From contig JACPVS010000020.1 of NCBI GenBank assembly GCA_016197365.1, positions 54,400 to 118,399 of the forward strand: a DNA stretch of 64,000 nt, written 5' to 3'. Below the pieces are notes generated by a model. The model ran no database searches. It was not told the DNA's origin and saw nothing but the letters and a program-made list of their open reading frames with translations. Below are positions 25,974 through 35,013 of the stretch, one piece after another. The translations under genes and the position numbers were made by a program. How positions within the stretch are numbered: position 1 is the stretch's first letter; each line of letters opens with the position of its first letter. The DNA comes from Mycolicibacterium cosmeticum (GTDB lineage Bacteria; Actinomycetota; Actinomycetes; Mycobacteriales; Mycobacteriaceae).

Positions 25974-27380
25974 CTAGTCGCCCGGCTTGACCTTGGCCAT
26001 CGCGAGCACGTCGAGGCGCTTGTCCAGTTCGGCCTCGGAGAGCTTGTCGCCGATCAGGCCGCGGTCGATCACCGTCTGGCGAATCGTCTTGCGTTCCTTG
26101 AGGGCTTCCTTGGCGACCTTGGCGGCCTCTTCGTAGCCGATCGCCGAGTTCAGCGGCGTCACGATGGACGGCGAGGACTCGGCCAGCTCACGCAGATGTG
26201 CCTCGTTGGCCACCAGACCGTCGATGCACTTGGCAGCGAACAGCTTCGACACATTGGTGAGCAGCGTGAACGACTCCAGTACGTTGCGCGCCATCATCGG
26301 GATGTAGACGTTCAGCTCGAACGCGCCCGACAGGCCGCCCACGGTGACCGCGGCGTCGTTGCCGATGACCTGCGCGGCCACCTGGGTAACCGCTTCGGGC
26401 AGAACCGGATTCACCTTTCCCGGCATGATCGAGCTACCCGGCTGCAGGTCCGGCAGCTGAATCTCGCCGAGACCGGTCAGCGGACCGGAGCCCATCCAGC
26501 GCACGTCGTTGGCGATCTTGGTCAGCGACACCGCGACGGTCTTCAGTGCCCCGGACGCCTCGACGAGTCCGTCGCGGGCGGCCTGAGCCTCGAAAGAGTC
26601 CTTGGCGGTGCGCAGTTCGGCGATCCCGGTCTGGGCGACCAGCACGTCGACCACCTTGGCGCCGAAGCCCTCGGGAGCGTTGAGGCCGGTGCCGACGGCG
26701 GTGCCGCCGATGGCCAGTTCGCCGAGGCGGGGGAGTGTCGCCTTGACCCGCTCGATGCCGGCCTCGATCTGACGGGCGTAGCCGCCGAACTCCTGGCCCA
26801 GCGTGACCGGAACAGCGTCCATCAGGTGGGTGCGGCCGGACTTGACGGTGGTGCGCCACTGGCGAGCCTTGACGGCCAGCGACTCGTGCAAGATCTCCAG
26901 CGCCGGGATCAGGTGGCGCACAGCGGCTTCGGTGGCCGCGATGTGCGTGGCGGTGGGGAAGGTGTCATTGCTGCTCTGCGACATGTTGACGTCGTCGTTG
27001 GGGTGGATGGTCACGCCGTTGGCGGCCGCGATGGACGCGATGACCTCGTTGGCGTTCATGTTCGAGCTGGTGCCCGAGCCGGTCTGGAAGACGTCGATGG
27101 GGAACTGGTCATCGTGCAGTCCGTCGGCGATCTCACCGGCGGCGGCGATGATCGCGTCCGCCTTCTCCGCGGCGAGCAGCCCCAGGTCCTTGTTCACCTG
27201 GGCGCAAGCACCTTTGAGCAGACCCATCGCGCGGATCTGGGTCCGCTCGAGGGGGCGGAACGAGATGGGGAAGTTCTCCACCGCTCGCTGAGTCTGGGCC
27301 CGCCACAGGGCGTTGATGGGCACCCGGACCTCGCCCATGGTGTCGTGCTCGATCCGGTACTCGACTGCGCTGTCGGTCAT
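25974..27380 (-). CDS. fumC: Class II fumarate hydratase
   Basis: 468 residues; reversible hydration of fumarate to malate in the TCA cycle. The superfamily signature GSSIMPGKVNP carries the catalytic serine loop. SGRTHLMDAVPVTLGQEFGG, and SSNDTFPTA with the upstream GSGTSSNMNANEV, are all present. It lies 29 bp downstream of glpX, as in Rv1099c-Rv1098c, suggesting one transcript. Confidence 0.96.
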   Translation of the reverse strand: MTDSAVEYRIEHDTMGEVRVPINALWRAQTQRAVENFPISFRPLERTQIRAMGLLKGACAQVNKDLGLLAAEKADAIIAAAGEIADGLHDDQFPIDVFQTGSGTSSNMNANEVIASIAAANGVTIHPNDDVNMSQSSNDTFPTATHIAATEAAVRHLIPALEILHESLAVKARQWRTTVKSGRTHLMDAVPVTLGQEFGGYARQIEAGIERVKATLPRLGELAIGGTAVGTGLNAPEGFGAKVVDVLVAQTGIAELRTAKDSFEAQAARDGLVEASGALKTVAVSLTKIANDVRWMGSGPLTGLGEIQLPDLQPGSSIMPGKVNPVLPEAVTQVAAQVIGNDAAVTVGGLSGAFELNVYIPMMARNVLESFTLLTNVSKLFAAKCIDGLVANEAHLRELAESSPSIVTPLNSAIGYEEAAKVAKEALKERKTIRQTVIDRGLIGDKLSEAELDKRLDVLAMAKVKPGD

Positions 27381-27409
27381 CTGGGTCCTTTTTCTCGGTG
27401 CAGGAAGGG

Positions 27410-28438
27410 TCAGGGAAGCGGGTGTGCTGCGGACAGGTCCCCGGTGAAATCCACCGCGGAGTATTCGTTGAGCTTGGCGAGGCGGTGGTACGCCTCGATC
27501 ATCCGGACGGTGCCGGACTTGGACCGCATCACGATGGACTGCGTGGTGGCACCGCCGCCGGAGTACTGGACACCCTTGAGCAGGTCGCCGTCGGTGACGC
27601 CGGTGGCGGAGAAGAACACGTTCTCACCGGAGACCAGATCCTCGGTGTGCAGCACCCGGTCAAGGTCGTAGCCGCGGTCCAGCGCCTTCTGGCGCTCGTC
27701 GTCGTCGGTGGGGGCCAGGCGGGCCTGGATGGCACCACCCATACAGCGGATGGCCGCGGCGGCGATGATGCCCTCCGGGGTGCCACCGATACCGACCAAC
27801 AGGTCGGTGCCCGAACCGGGACGGCAGGCGGCGATCGCGCCGGCGACGTCACCGTCGGAGATCAGCCGGATGCGGGCGCCGGCCTCGCGGACGTCGGCGA
27901 TCAGCTGCGCGTGCCGGGGCCGGTCGAGAATACAGACGGACAGATCGGCGACGCTGGAGTTCTTGACCTTGGCCACGCGCTTGATGTTCTCGGCGATGGG
28001 AGCCGTGATGTCGATGACGTCGGCGGCGTCCGGGCCGACGGCGATCTTGTGCATGTAGAACACGGCCGACGGGTCGAACATGGCGCCGCGCTCGGCGACC
28101 GCGAGCACCGAGATGGCGTTGGGCATGCCCTTGCTCATCAGCGTCGTGCCGTCCACCGGGTCGACGGCGAAATCGCATTCCGGACCGTCGCCGTTGCCGA
28201 CCTCTTCGCCGTTGTAGAGCATCGGGGCGTTGTCCTTCTCGCCCTCGCCGATGACCACCACACCGCGCATCGAAACCGAGTTCACCAACTCGCGCATGGC
28301 GTCGACGGCAGCCCCGTCACCACCTTCTTTGTCGCCGCGACCCACCCAGCGACCGGCGGCCATGGCCCCGGCCTCGGTGACACGAACCAGTTCCAGTGCG
28401 AGGTTACGGTCGGGGGCCTCCCGGCGCGATGGCGTCAT
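27410..28438 (-). CDS. glpX: Fructose-1,6-bisphosphatase, class II
   Basis: 342 residues; gluconeogenic hydrolysis of fructose 1,6-bisphosphate, essential in mycobacteria growing on lipids. Metal-binding motifs are GEGEKDNAPMLYNGEEVG and DPVDGTTLMSKG. VGIGGTPEGIIAAAAIRCMGG is the conserved C-terminal loop. ATG 28438 is selected; the longer open frame would run into the divergent DUF4245 gene. Confidence 0.95.
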   Translation of the reverse strand: MTPSRREAPDRNLALELVRVTEAGAMAAGRWVGRGDKEGGDGAAVDAMRELVNSVSMRGVVVIGEGEKDNAPMLYNGEEVGNGDGPECDFAVDPVDGTTLMSKGMPNAISVLAVAERGAMFDPSAVFYMHKIAVGPDAADVIDITAPIAENIKRVAKVKNSSVADLSVCILDRPRHAQLIADVREAGARIRLISDGDVAGAIAACRPGSGTDLLVGIGGTPEGIIAAAAIRCMGGAIQARLAPTDDDERQKALDRGYDLDRVLHTEDLVSGENVFFSATGVTDGDLLKGVQYSGGGATTQSIVMRSKSGTVRMIEAYHRLAKLNEYSAVDFTGDLSAAHPLP

Positions 28439-28493
28439 GGGGCAGATTCTCCCATTAGTGATCCGAAGTTTGGGAACTGGGATACTGGCTCTC

Positions 28494-29141
28494 ATGAGTA
28501 CCCCGCGGGACCCGGATACCGACACGCCGATCATGGTGCCGGTGCCAGCGCCCGCCAAGAACCGGCTGCTGCAGGACGGCCGCGACATGTTCTGGTCCAT
28601 GGCCCCGTTGGTGCTGGCCTGCATCGTGCTGGCAGGCGTGCTGGGCATGTGCTCGTTCCAGCCCAGTGGCCCCGGCGCGGGACCCGCGCCCAACTACGAC
28701 GCACCGGCCGCACTGAAGGCCGATGCCGCAGCGCTGAAGATCCCCGTCCGGTTGCCGGTGCTGCCACAGGGTTGGACCGCGAACTCCGGGGGCAGAGGCG
28801 GCATCGACGGCGGTCGCGTCGACCCGGCGACCGGTCAGAAGACCCGCGCGGTCAGCTCCCGGGTGGGCTATCTGTCGCCCACCGGGATGTACCTGTCGGT
28901 GACGCAGAGCAATGCCGACGAGGAGGCGCTCATCTCGTCCCTCGACATCGACCTGGTGCCCACCGGAACCCAGGATGTGGACGGGGTGAAGTGGGTCGTC
29001 TACGAATCCGGCGAGGGCGAGCCCGCGTGGACGACGCGACTGCCTGATGGCGCGCAGCTGGCGATCACCGGAGCCGCTGGGGCCGACGAGTTCCGGGTGC
29101 TGGCCAAGGCGGTCCAGATCGCTCAGCCGCTGCCTGTCTAG
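28494..29141 (+). CDS. DUF4245 family membrane-anchored protein (Rv1100-like)
   Basis: 215 residues. A cytoplasmic Pro-rich N-terminus, one membrane helix (SMAPLVLACIVLAGVLGMCSF) and an extracytoplasmic domain with LPVLPQGWTANSG typical of DUF4245. Conserved beside glpX in mycobacteria; function unknown. The 3' end overlaps the convergent AI-2E transporter gene by 4 bp. Confidence 0.85.
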   Translation: MSTPRDPDTDTPIMVPVPAPAKNRLLQDGRDMFWSMAPLVLACIVLAGVLGMCSFQPSGPGAGPAPNYDAPAALKADAAALKIPVRLPVLPQGWTANSGGRGGIDGGRVDPATGQKTRAVSSRVGYLSPTGMYLSVTQSNADEEALISSLDIDLVPTGTQDVDGVKWVVYESGEGEPAWTTRLPDGAQLAITGAAGADEFRVLAKAVQIAQPLPV

Positions 29142-30331
29142 TCGTCGGTCGTGGGCGCCGATTTCGCAGGCGTGGGTCGGCGATGTGCGTTCGCCCGGGC
29201 CTGGGTGATCAGCCGTTTGATCAGGCCCGGTTTCTTCGGTTCGTCACCGTCTTCGGTCCCCATGTCCATCGGCACGCCTTTGTAGACCCACAGGTAGACG
29301 CTGATGGTCGTGACGATGACGATCATCACCACGGGCCCGATCACGATGCCCAGGAAACCGAACATGGTGATCCCGGCGAACACCGAGAGCAGCATCAGCG
29401 CCGAGTCCAGCCTGGCTTCCTTGGGGACCAGGATCGGGCGCAGCACATTGTCGATGTTGGTGACCACCAGCAGGTGGAAGACGACGACGAAGATGCCGCC
29501 GCCGACGTTGCCGAACAACGCCAGGCCGATCCCGAACGGGATGGTGACGATGCCGCCGCCGAGTGGAATGACCGACAGGGCGGACAACAGGATCGCGAAT
29601 ATGAAGAAGCCGTCGTGGAATCCGGCGATGTAGATGGAGATGGCGCCGGCCACGCCTTGTGCGAGGGCGATGACGAATTGGCCCTGGACGGTGCCGCGCA
29701 CCATGGCCGCCATCTTGGCCAGGTACAGGTCGGTGACCTCCTCGCCCAAGGGGTTGAGGCGACGGATCAGCAGTCGCAGGTCCTCGCCCTTGACCAGCAT
29801 CGAGATGAAGACGTAGAGGAAGATGACCGCTGCGGTGAGGCCGCCGAACAGACCGCCCGCCGCGCCCTGCAGGAATTCCAGGCCCCACTGACCGGCCCGC
29901 TGCGCGAACGTCACCACCCATTTCTGTAGCGATTCCGGGGTGATGTTGGTGCTCTGCAGGAACGGCACCTTGTCCAGTGTCTCGTTGAGCAGTCGCAGTG
30001 ACCGGTCGCCCAGTGAGCTCAGGTCGGTCTTGCCCACCCAGTCGGAGACACTGCGGACCATCACGCTGATCTGCACCACTCCGATGGCGACAGCGCCGGC
30101 GATCGGCACGATCACCATTACCAGCGCAGCCAGCAGGGTCAACGTGGCGGCCAGGCCGTTGCTGAGCTTCTTGCGCAGGCGTTCGTACAGCGGATCGAAC
30201 AGGTAAGCCACCACCGCGGCAACCACGATCAAGATGAAATAGCCACGCAGGAAGTACGCCCCGAAGGCGATGGCGACGACGGTCGCCACCGCCAGCGCCC
30301 TCTTCTGGGTGAGGGTGAACTCGGTATCCAC
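29138..30331 (-). CDS. AI-2E family transporter / PerM-like permease (Rv1101c-like)
   Basis: 397 residues with about eight membrane helices in the TqsA/PerM arrangement, including VVAYLFDPLYERLRKKLSNG after the first helices and the conserved region PLGGGIVTIPFGIGLALFG. The C-terminal tail is basic. Substrate unknown; in other bacteria relatives export autoinducer-2 or act as Na+/H+ antiporters. This is the last core gene before the island that replaces M. tuberculosis Rv1102c-Rv1105. Confidence 0.86.
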   Translation of the reverse strand: MDTEFTLTQKRALAVATVVAIAFGAYFLRGYFILIVVAAVVAYLFDPLYERLRKKLSNGLAATLTLLAALVMVIVPIAGAVAIGVVQISVMVRSVSDWVGKTDLSSLGDRSLRLLNETLDKVPFLQSTNITPESLQKWVVTFAQRAGQWGLEFLQGAAGGLFGGLTAAVIFLYVFISMLVKGEDLRLLIRRLNPLGEEVTDLYLAKMAAMVRGTVQGQFVIALAQGVAGAISIYIAGFHDGFFIFAILLSALSVIPLGGGIVTIPFGIGLALFGNVGGGIFVVVFHLLVVTNIDNVLRPILVPKEARLDSALMLLSVFAGITMFGFLGIVIGPVVMIVIVTTISVYLWVYKGVPMDMGTEDGDEPKKPGLIKRLITQARANAHRRPTPAKSAPTTDD

Positions 30332-30352
30332 AGGGCTATCTCACAGGAAACG

Positions 30353-31105
30353 TCACGGCGCCGCGAGTTTCATGATGTGCCCCAGCAGGTCCGGGTACCG
30401 CATCATGTGGGATCCGCCGTTGAGGTCGAGCACCTCGCCGGTGAGCCATGACGCCTTGGTGAGGAACACGACGGCCTCGGCGATGTCCTCGGGCGTGCCG
30501 GCCCGGCCCAGCGGGGTGTTCTCCACGTACTCCTCGACGACGCCGGGAACCAGGGCCGCGCCCTCGGTCAACGGGGTGTGCACGAACCCCGGCGCGACGG
30601 CGTTCACCCGGATTCCGCGCGGCGCCAATTCCAGCGCGGCGACCTGCGTGAGCATCGAGAGCCCGGCCTTGGCCGAGCAGTAGGCGCTCATCCCGACGGC
30701 CGGCTGGCGACCGTTGAGCGAGGAGATGGAGACCAGTGAGCCGCCGTCGTTCAGGTGCTTTCCCGCGTATTTGGCGACGATGAACGCACCGGTGAGGCAG
30801 ACGTCGATGACCGCGCGGAAGTCCTCCACCGCGAGATCGACGATGAGGCCGATATTGGAGAAGCCGGCGCAGCTCACCACCGCGTCGACCGGGCCAGTCC
30901 GTTCGAAAAGTGTTGCCACCGAGGATTCGTCGATGACGTCGACGGTCTCGCCGGTGTGCGGTGCCCCGAGTTCGGCGGCGCGGTCCTTGGCGCCCTCGCC
31001 ATTGCGGTCGGCGATGACGACGCGGTACCCCTGGGCGGCCAGCGCCCGGGCCGACGCCCAGCCGATACCCGAGGCGCCACCGACGATGATCGCGGTCTTG
31101 GTCAT
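30353..31105 (-). CDS. Short-chain dehydrogenase/reductase (hydroxysteroid-dehydrogenase-like)
   Basis: 250 residues of classical SDR type. The cofactor loop GGASGIG is at residues 9-15, the catalytic triad is Ser129, Tyr142 and Lys146 (YCSAK), and PGFVHTPLT follows the NAVA motif. Asp33 after the second strand suggests NAD(H) preference. Its ATG overlaps the upstream gene stop by 4 bp, so the two form an operon under the KstR-type box at 32194. Together with that box this points to sterol or steroid metabolism, which is inference. Confidence 0.88.
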   Translation of the reverse strand: MTKTAIIVGGASGIGWASARALAAQGYRVVIADRNGEGAKDRAAELGAPHTGETVDVIDESSVATLFERTGPVDAVVSCAGFSNIGLIVDLAVEDFRAVIDVCLTGAFIVAKYAGKHLNDGGSLVSISSLNGRQPAVGMSAYCSAKAGLSMLTQVAALELAPRGIRVNAVAPGFVHTPLTEGAALVPGVVEEYVENTPLGRAGTPEDIAEAVVFLTKASWLTGEVLDLNGGSHMMRYPDLLGHIMKLAAP

Positions 31106-32172
31106 GCCTCACTCCCGTCCGGGCGAGGATCGCCCCATTTCGCTTCGATGGCTTTCCACGGGTCGGCGTAGCGCTGGCCGGTGCCGTGATACGCCGTACG
31201 GCGTTGCAGGATCTGTTTGGCCAGCGGTGCGATCAACCGCAACAGTGGGCGCTTGATACCGGCGTTCTCGGCAGTTTCGATCAGCATGTTCGACCACGAA
31301 TTATGTTGGAAGTCAAGCACTTCCTGCGACCGTGTGGTGTCCATCCAGTCGGTGTTGAACCACGCGGCATCATCGCCGGGGTTGCCCTTGAGGCCGGTGG
31401 GCAGCCCGCCCACCAAGCCCAGCGCGGCGGCCATGGCCGGCGCCACGTCGCCCTGCAGCAAGCGGTGGGTGGCGTCGTCGCCGCCGATCAGCAGCGTCTC
31501 GCCGATCGCATCGGCGGTGGTGGCGGCGGCGAAAGCGCGTGCCACGTCTCGGACATCGACGGTCTGCAGGCGGCCGTCGGTGGGTAGCATGCCTTCGAAG
31601 TAGAAGTTGTCGATCTTCATGTACGAGCCAGGGTTGGCGGTCAGCACCCCGCCGAGCCGCAGGATCACCCAGTCCAGTGCGGACGACCGCACCAGCGTCT
31701 CGGCTTTGACCTTGTGGTCGCCGTAGATGTCGGCCGGGTTGACCGGGGTGTCCGCGGTGAGCACCCCGTCGACGGTGTGCGGATTGCGCGACCCGTATAC
31801 GGCGATGCTGGAGGCCAACACGAAACGTGTTGGTGTGGGCAGCTTTTCGGCGGCGGCCAGCAGAGTGGCGGTGGCGCCGACGTTGACCTTCTCCGCCAAC
31901 CCGCGACGCTGATAGATGAACGGCGGGATGACCGCGGCGAGGTGGATGATCGCCGACGGCGCGACGTCGCTGATCAGGGTGCCGACCGCGGACGGATCGG
32001 TGAGATCGGCGAAGCGCACGGTGACGCCGACCGGAAGGGTGGCCGCGGCCTTCTGGTTCGCGGGACTGTCGAGGTCGGTGGCCACCACACGGCGGCCGTC
32101 GGCTGCGAGGCGGTGCACGGTGGCCGACCCGACGAGCCCGAAGGCGCCGGTTACCAGCACGGTGTCGGTCAT
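31102..32172 (-). CDS. NAD(P)-dependent epimerase / extended SDR
   Basis: 356 residues. The Rossmann motif GAFGLVGSATV is at the N-terminus, and the Tyr-x3-Lys pair is in DIYGDHKVKAE. The family includes sugar epimerases and 3-beta-hydroxysteroid dehydrogenases. ATG 32172 has GGAGGGCC upstream. First gene of a two-gene unit with the SDR; a perfect KstR-type palindrome lies 22 bp before the start. A steroid substrate is therefore likelier than a sugar. Confidence 0.85.
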   Translation of the reverse strand: MTDTVLVTGAFGLVGSATVHRLAADGRRVVATDLDSPANQKAAATLPVGVTVRFADLTDPSAVGTLISDVAPSAIIHLAAVIPPFIYQRRGLAEKVNVGATATLLAAAEKLPTPTRFVLASSIAVYGSRNPHTVDGVLTADTPVNPADIYGDHKVKAETLVRSSALDWVILRLGGVLTANPGSYMKIDNFYFEGMLPTDGRLQTVDVRDVARAFAAATTADAIGETLLIGGDDATHRLLQGDVAPAMAAALGLVGGLPTGLKGNPGDDAAWFNTDWMDTTRSQEVLDFQHNSWSNMLIETAENAGIKRPLLRLIAPLAKQILQRRTAYHGTGQRYADPWKAIEAKWGDPRPDGSEA

Positions 32173-32193
32173 GAGGCCCTCCGTCAGGGTTAT

Positions 32194-32207
32194 TAGAACG
32201 TGTTCCA
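32194..32207. promoter_or_regulatory. KstR-type operator (TnnAACnnGTTnnA)
   Basis: TAGAACGTGTTCCA matches every fixed base of the published KstR consensus and lies directly before the epimerase-SDR operon on the minus strand. KstR is the TetR repressor of mycobacterial cholesterol catabolism, released by 3-oxo-cholestenoyl-CoA type ligands. The downstream pair is therefore probably induced during sterol growth. Confidence 0.65.
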
Positions 32208-32233
32208 ACCCTAGCGAATGGGTACCCGCGGGC

Positions 32234-33433
32234 TCACCGCATCCGGAGATCCAGCCGAGCGGGGCGGCGGACCAGCACGCTGGGCAGCCAATCAGGTGCC
32301 GCGGTTGCTTGCAGCCAGTTCGTCCGCTCCAGTAGTTGCTGGAGCACGATCCGGGCTTCCAGCCTGGCCAGTGCTGCTCCCACGCAGAAGTGCAGGCCCT
32401 TCCCGAAGGTCATATGCCCGCGGCCCGGCCGGTCCAGCCGGAACTGCCCCGGCGCGGGGAATTGGGCAGGATCGCGGTTGGCCGCACCCCACAACAGCAG
32501 CAGCCGGGATCCGGCCGGTAGCGCCGTGCCTGCCAGGGTGGTGTCGGCGACGACATGCCGGTAGTGCCCCCGGAACGGGGATTCGTAGCGCAGCACTTCC
32601 TCGATGAACGCCGCCAGCGTCCCGGCATCAGCACGAAGCTGCCGCTGGATATCGGGCAGCGCGGTCAGGAGCCACGCCGCATTGCCCAGCAATCCAGCGG
32701 TGGACTCCGCGCCGGCGCCGACCAGCTGAATGAGCATCAGCGCCGCGGCCATCGGATCCAGTTCGCCTGTCGCGCAACAGGTTGCCAGGTCGCCGAGCAG
32801 GTTGTCACCGGGGTCGGCTGCGGCGTCGTCGAACTGCGCGATCAGATAGCCGCCGAGCTCGGTCGCTGCCAGCGCGGCAGAGCGCAACTGGCCGTCGTCT
32901 ACCAGGCCGTCGAGCAGTTGGGTGCTTGCATACGCGCGGCGCACCAGTTCGGGCACATCGGTGTCGGGCAGCCCGAGTAGGTGCGCGACGACCATCATGG
33001 GCAGCCGGTCGGCAACCTCGGACATCCATTCCACCGCACCGGATGCGCACCCGGTATCGAACAATCGCACTGCGCGCGTGGTGATGAACGGTTCCAGCTC
33101 TCGCATCCGGCGCGCCATCATTCGCGGAAGGACCAGCTTGCGGTGCACGGCGTGCACCGGATCGTCGGCGGTGGCCAGCACATGCGTGGGACCGCCCGGT
33201 CCGTCCATCTCGAACGTCGTCACGGTGCCGTCCGGCCGGTACACCATGGTGGCTGTCAGATGCGATGAGAAATCGTCAGTGCGTTGCGTCGCTTCGACCA
33301 CCGCATCCCACGCTGACACCACGAAGAACCCGCTTTCACCGACCTGTTGGACGGGTGTCGCCCGCAGCCGGTCGTACAGCGGGTAGGGATCGCGAAGCAC
33401 GGCCTCGGCGAAGAAGTCTTGGGCGGTAACCAT
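32234..33433 (-). CDS. Cytochrome P450
   Basis: 399 residues from ATG 33433 (GGGA five bases upstream); a TTG at 33469 would add 12. Heme-thiolate Cys350 is in HMTFGKGLHFCVGAALARLE, the K-helix ExxR is in EEVLRYESPFRGHYR, and the I-helix groove reads GAGAESTAG, with Glu-Ser before the Thr. The bacterial class I form needs a ferredoxin, and none is encoded nearby. It is divergent from the TetR gene, which probably controls it. Substrate unknown. Confidence 0.9.
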   Translation of the reverse strand: MVTAQDFFAEAVLRDPYPLYDRLRATPVQQVGESGFFVVSAWDAVVEATQRTDDFSSHLTATMVYRPDGTVTTFEMDGPGGPTHVLATADDPVHAVHRKLVLPRMMARRMRELEPFITTRAVRLFDTGCASGAVEWMSEVADRLPMMVVAHLLGLPDTDVPELVRRAYASTQLLDGLVDDGQLRSAALAATELGGYLIAQFDDAAADPGDNLLGDLATCCATGELDPMAAALMLIQLVGAGAESTAGLLGNAAWLLTALPDIQRQLRADAGTLAAFIEEVLRYESPFRGHYRHVVADTTLAGTALPAGSRLLLLWGAANRDPAQFPAPGQFRLDRPGRGHMTFGKGLHFCVGAALARLEARIVLQQLLERTNWLQATAAPDWLPSVLVRRPARLDLRMR

Positions 33434-33572
33434 TTTCCCAGGGTGTGCGGTACAGGTGGGCGGCGTCAATGCCGCGCGTAAAAGTTGATACCGACCAGGT
33501 AGCCGTCCGCTCCGGTCCGTCTCACCGAATACCGAGTACCTGCGTCGATGCTGAGATCAACGCAAATAAATG

Positions 33573-33585
33573 TCTCAAGTTGAGA
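33573..33585. promoter_or_regulatory. Palindromic operator between the P450 and TetR genes
   Basis: TCTCAAGTTGAGA is a perfect 6-1-6 inverted repeat ending 13 nt before the TetR start codon. Its arms partly extend (TGTCTCAA / TTGAGATA). Placement in the divergent P450/TetR gap is typical for an autoregulatory TetR site. Confidence 0.5.
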
Positions 33586-33598
33586 TAAGTTGACCGAC

Positions 33599-34141
33599 AT
33601 GTCGCGACACCGTGAGGACTGGTTGGTCGGCGGTGACCGCCGCGCCGAGGCGGCCGACCGTATTCTCGCTGCCGCGGCCGAGGTGATCGCCCGCGACGGG
33701 CTGGACAGGTTCGACATCGACGCGCTGGCCGCCCGTGTGCACTGCTCACGGGCCACGGTCTACCGGCATGCCGGCGGAAAGGCGCAGATCCGGGATGCCG
33801 TGCTGGCGAGGTCTGCGACTCGCATCGTGGCCGCTGTGCGGGCCGCGGTGGCTGGTCGCACCGGACAGGACCGCGTGCTGGCGGCGGTGTCGGTGGCGGT
33901 CGGCGAGGTACGTGCCGATCCGGTCGCCCGGCTACTCATCGACGCAGCCGGCACCCGATCACTGACCGCGTCCGACGCCGTTGCCGGATTCGCCGCCGAA
34001 CTGGCGGGCCTGGCAGATGACGACCCCGATGCCGCGGACTGGATTGTCCGGGTGGTGCTTTCCTTGCTGTTCTGGCCGGCGGTCGACGCCCAAACTGAAG
34101 GCCGGATGCTGCAGCGGTTCCTGGCGCCTGCGTTCGACTAA
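33599..34141 (+). CDS. TetR family transcriptional regulator
   Basis: 180 residues from ATG 33599; TTG 33590 is an alternative. The N-terminal helix-turn-helix (residues ~25-65) reads IDALAARVHCSRATVYRHAGGKAQIRD, close to the TetR signature. The C-terminal ligand domain is typical in size. It is divergent from the P450 and overlaps the 3' end of the formylglycine-generating-enzyme gene by 4 bp. It likely represses the P450 and itself. Confidence 0.85.
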   Translation: MSRHREDWLVGGDRRAEAADRILAAAAEVIARDGLDRFDIDALAARVHCSRATVYRHAGGKAQIRDAVLARSATRIVAAVRAAVAGRTGQDRVLAAVSVAVGEVRADPVARLLIDAAGTRSLTASDAVAGFAAELAGLADDDPDAADWIVRVVLSLLFWPAVDAQTEGRMLQRFLAPAFD

Positions 34142-35013
34142 TCGCGGCGCACGCAGCGAAACCCGATGTGGCTCATGCCGGTGTCGACCATCTGCGGGCG
34201 GCGGGCAGCGGGCCGATAGCGCATGCAGTAGCTGTCCGCACACAGGAACGAGCCACCCTTGATCACGCGGCGTGCGATGCCGAATTGCGGATCGCGGCTA
34301 TCTGCCGCACAACACGAGGTGCTGGTGTGGTCGTCGCCGTACCAGTCGGTGGTCCACTCCCACACATTTCCGGCCATGTCGAACAGGCCGTAACCATTGG
34401 CCGCGAAACTGCCCACCTTGTTCGTTGCGCCATAACCCTTTTCGGGCAGATAGGGAAACTCACCATGCCAGTAGTTGGCGAGTCGCAGGCCGCGCCGTTC
34501 GGGCTCATCGCCCCAGGTGTAGGTGGCGCCCACCAAGCCGCCGCGGGCCGCCGTCTCCCATTGGGCCTCGGTGGGCAGTGCCAGCCCGGCCCAGTCCGCA
34601 TAGGCCTGGGCGTCTTCGAAGGCGATGTGCACCACCGGATGCTGCTCCCGGTTCACCACAGTGGACTTGGGCCCGCGCGGATGATTCCAGCAGGCGCCCG
34701 GCGTCCACACCCACCACTGGCTGAGGTGGCGCAGGTCGACCGGACCCGACGTGCGCTGGAACACCATGGATCCCGGCACCAGGTTTTGTGGCGGGGCACC
34801 GGGAAAGTCGGCGGGATCGATCGGGCGCTCGGCGACCGTGACATAGCCGGTCTCCGAGACGAACCGAGCGTAGTCGGCGTTGGTCACCTGATGGGGCTGG
34901 ATCCAGAAGCCGTCCACGGTGACGTCGCGCGCGGGGGCCTCCTCCGGATAGTGCTCATCCGAACCGAGCCTGGCGGTCTGTCCTGGGATCCAAACCAGTC
35001 CCGGGTCGGTCAT
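34138..35013 (-). CDS. Formylglycine-generating enzyme (SUMF1 family)
   Basis: 291 residues of the C-type-lectin-fold SUMF1 family. It oxidises the Cys of a CxPxR/CxAxR sequence in sulfatases to formylglycine. The copper-binding active-site Cys pair is C258 and C263 in GGSFLCADSYCMRYR, as in true FGEs. GNVWEWTTDW is also conserved. ATG 35013 overlaps the SulP stop by 4 bp. It is the last gene of the minus-strand sulfatase operon and its targets are probably the two sulfatases at 37530 and 39137. Confidence 0.9.
   Translation of the reverse strand: MTDPGLVWIPGQTARLGSDEHYPEEAPARDVTVDGFWIQPHQVTNADYARFVSETGYVTVAERPIDPADFPGAPPQNLVPGSMVFQRTSGPVDLRHLSQWWVWTPGACWNHPRGPKSTVVNREQHPVVHIAFEDAQAYADWAGLALPTEAQWETAARGGLVGATYTWGDEPERRGLRLANYWHGEFPYLPEKGYGATNKVGSFAANGYGLFDMAGNVWEWTTDWYGDDHTSTSCCAADSRDPQFGIARRVIKGGSFLCADSYCMRYRPAARRPQMVDTGMSHIGFRCVRRD

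Noticed and set aside
31821..31834. KstR-like half match CGAAACGTGTTGGT
   Set aside because: It lacks the outer T and A of the consensus and lies inside the epimerase coding sequence.
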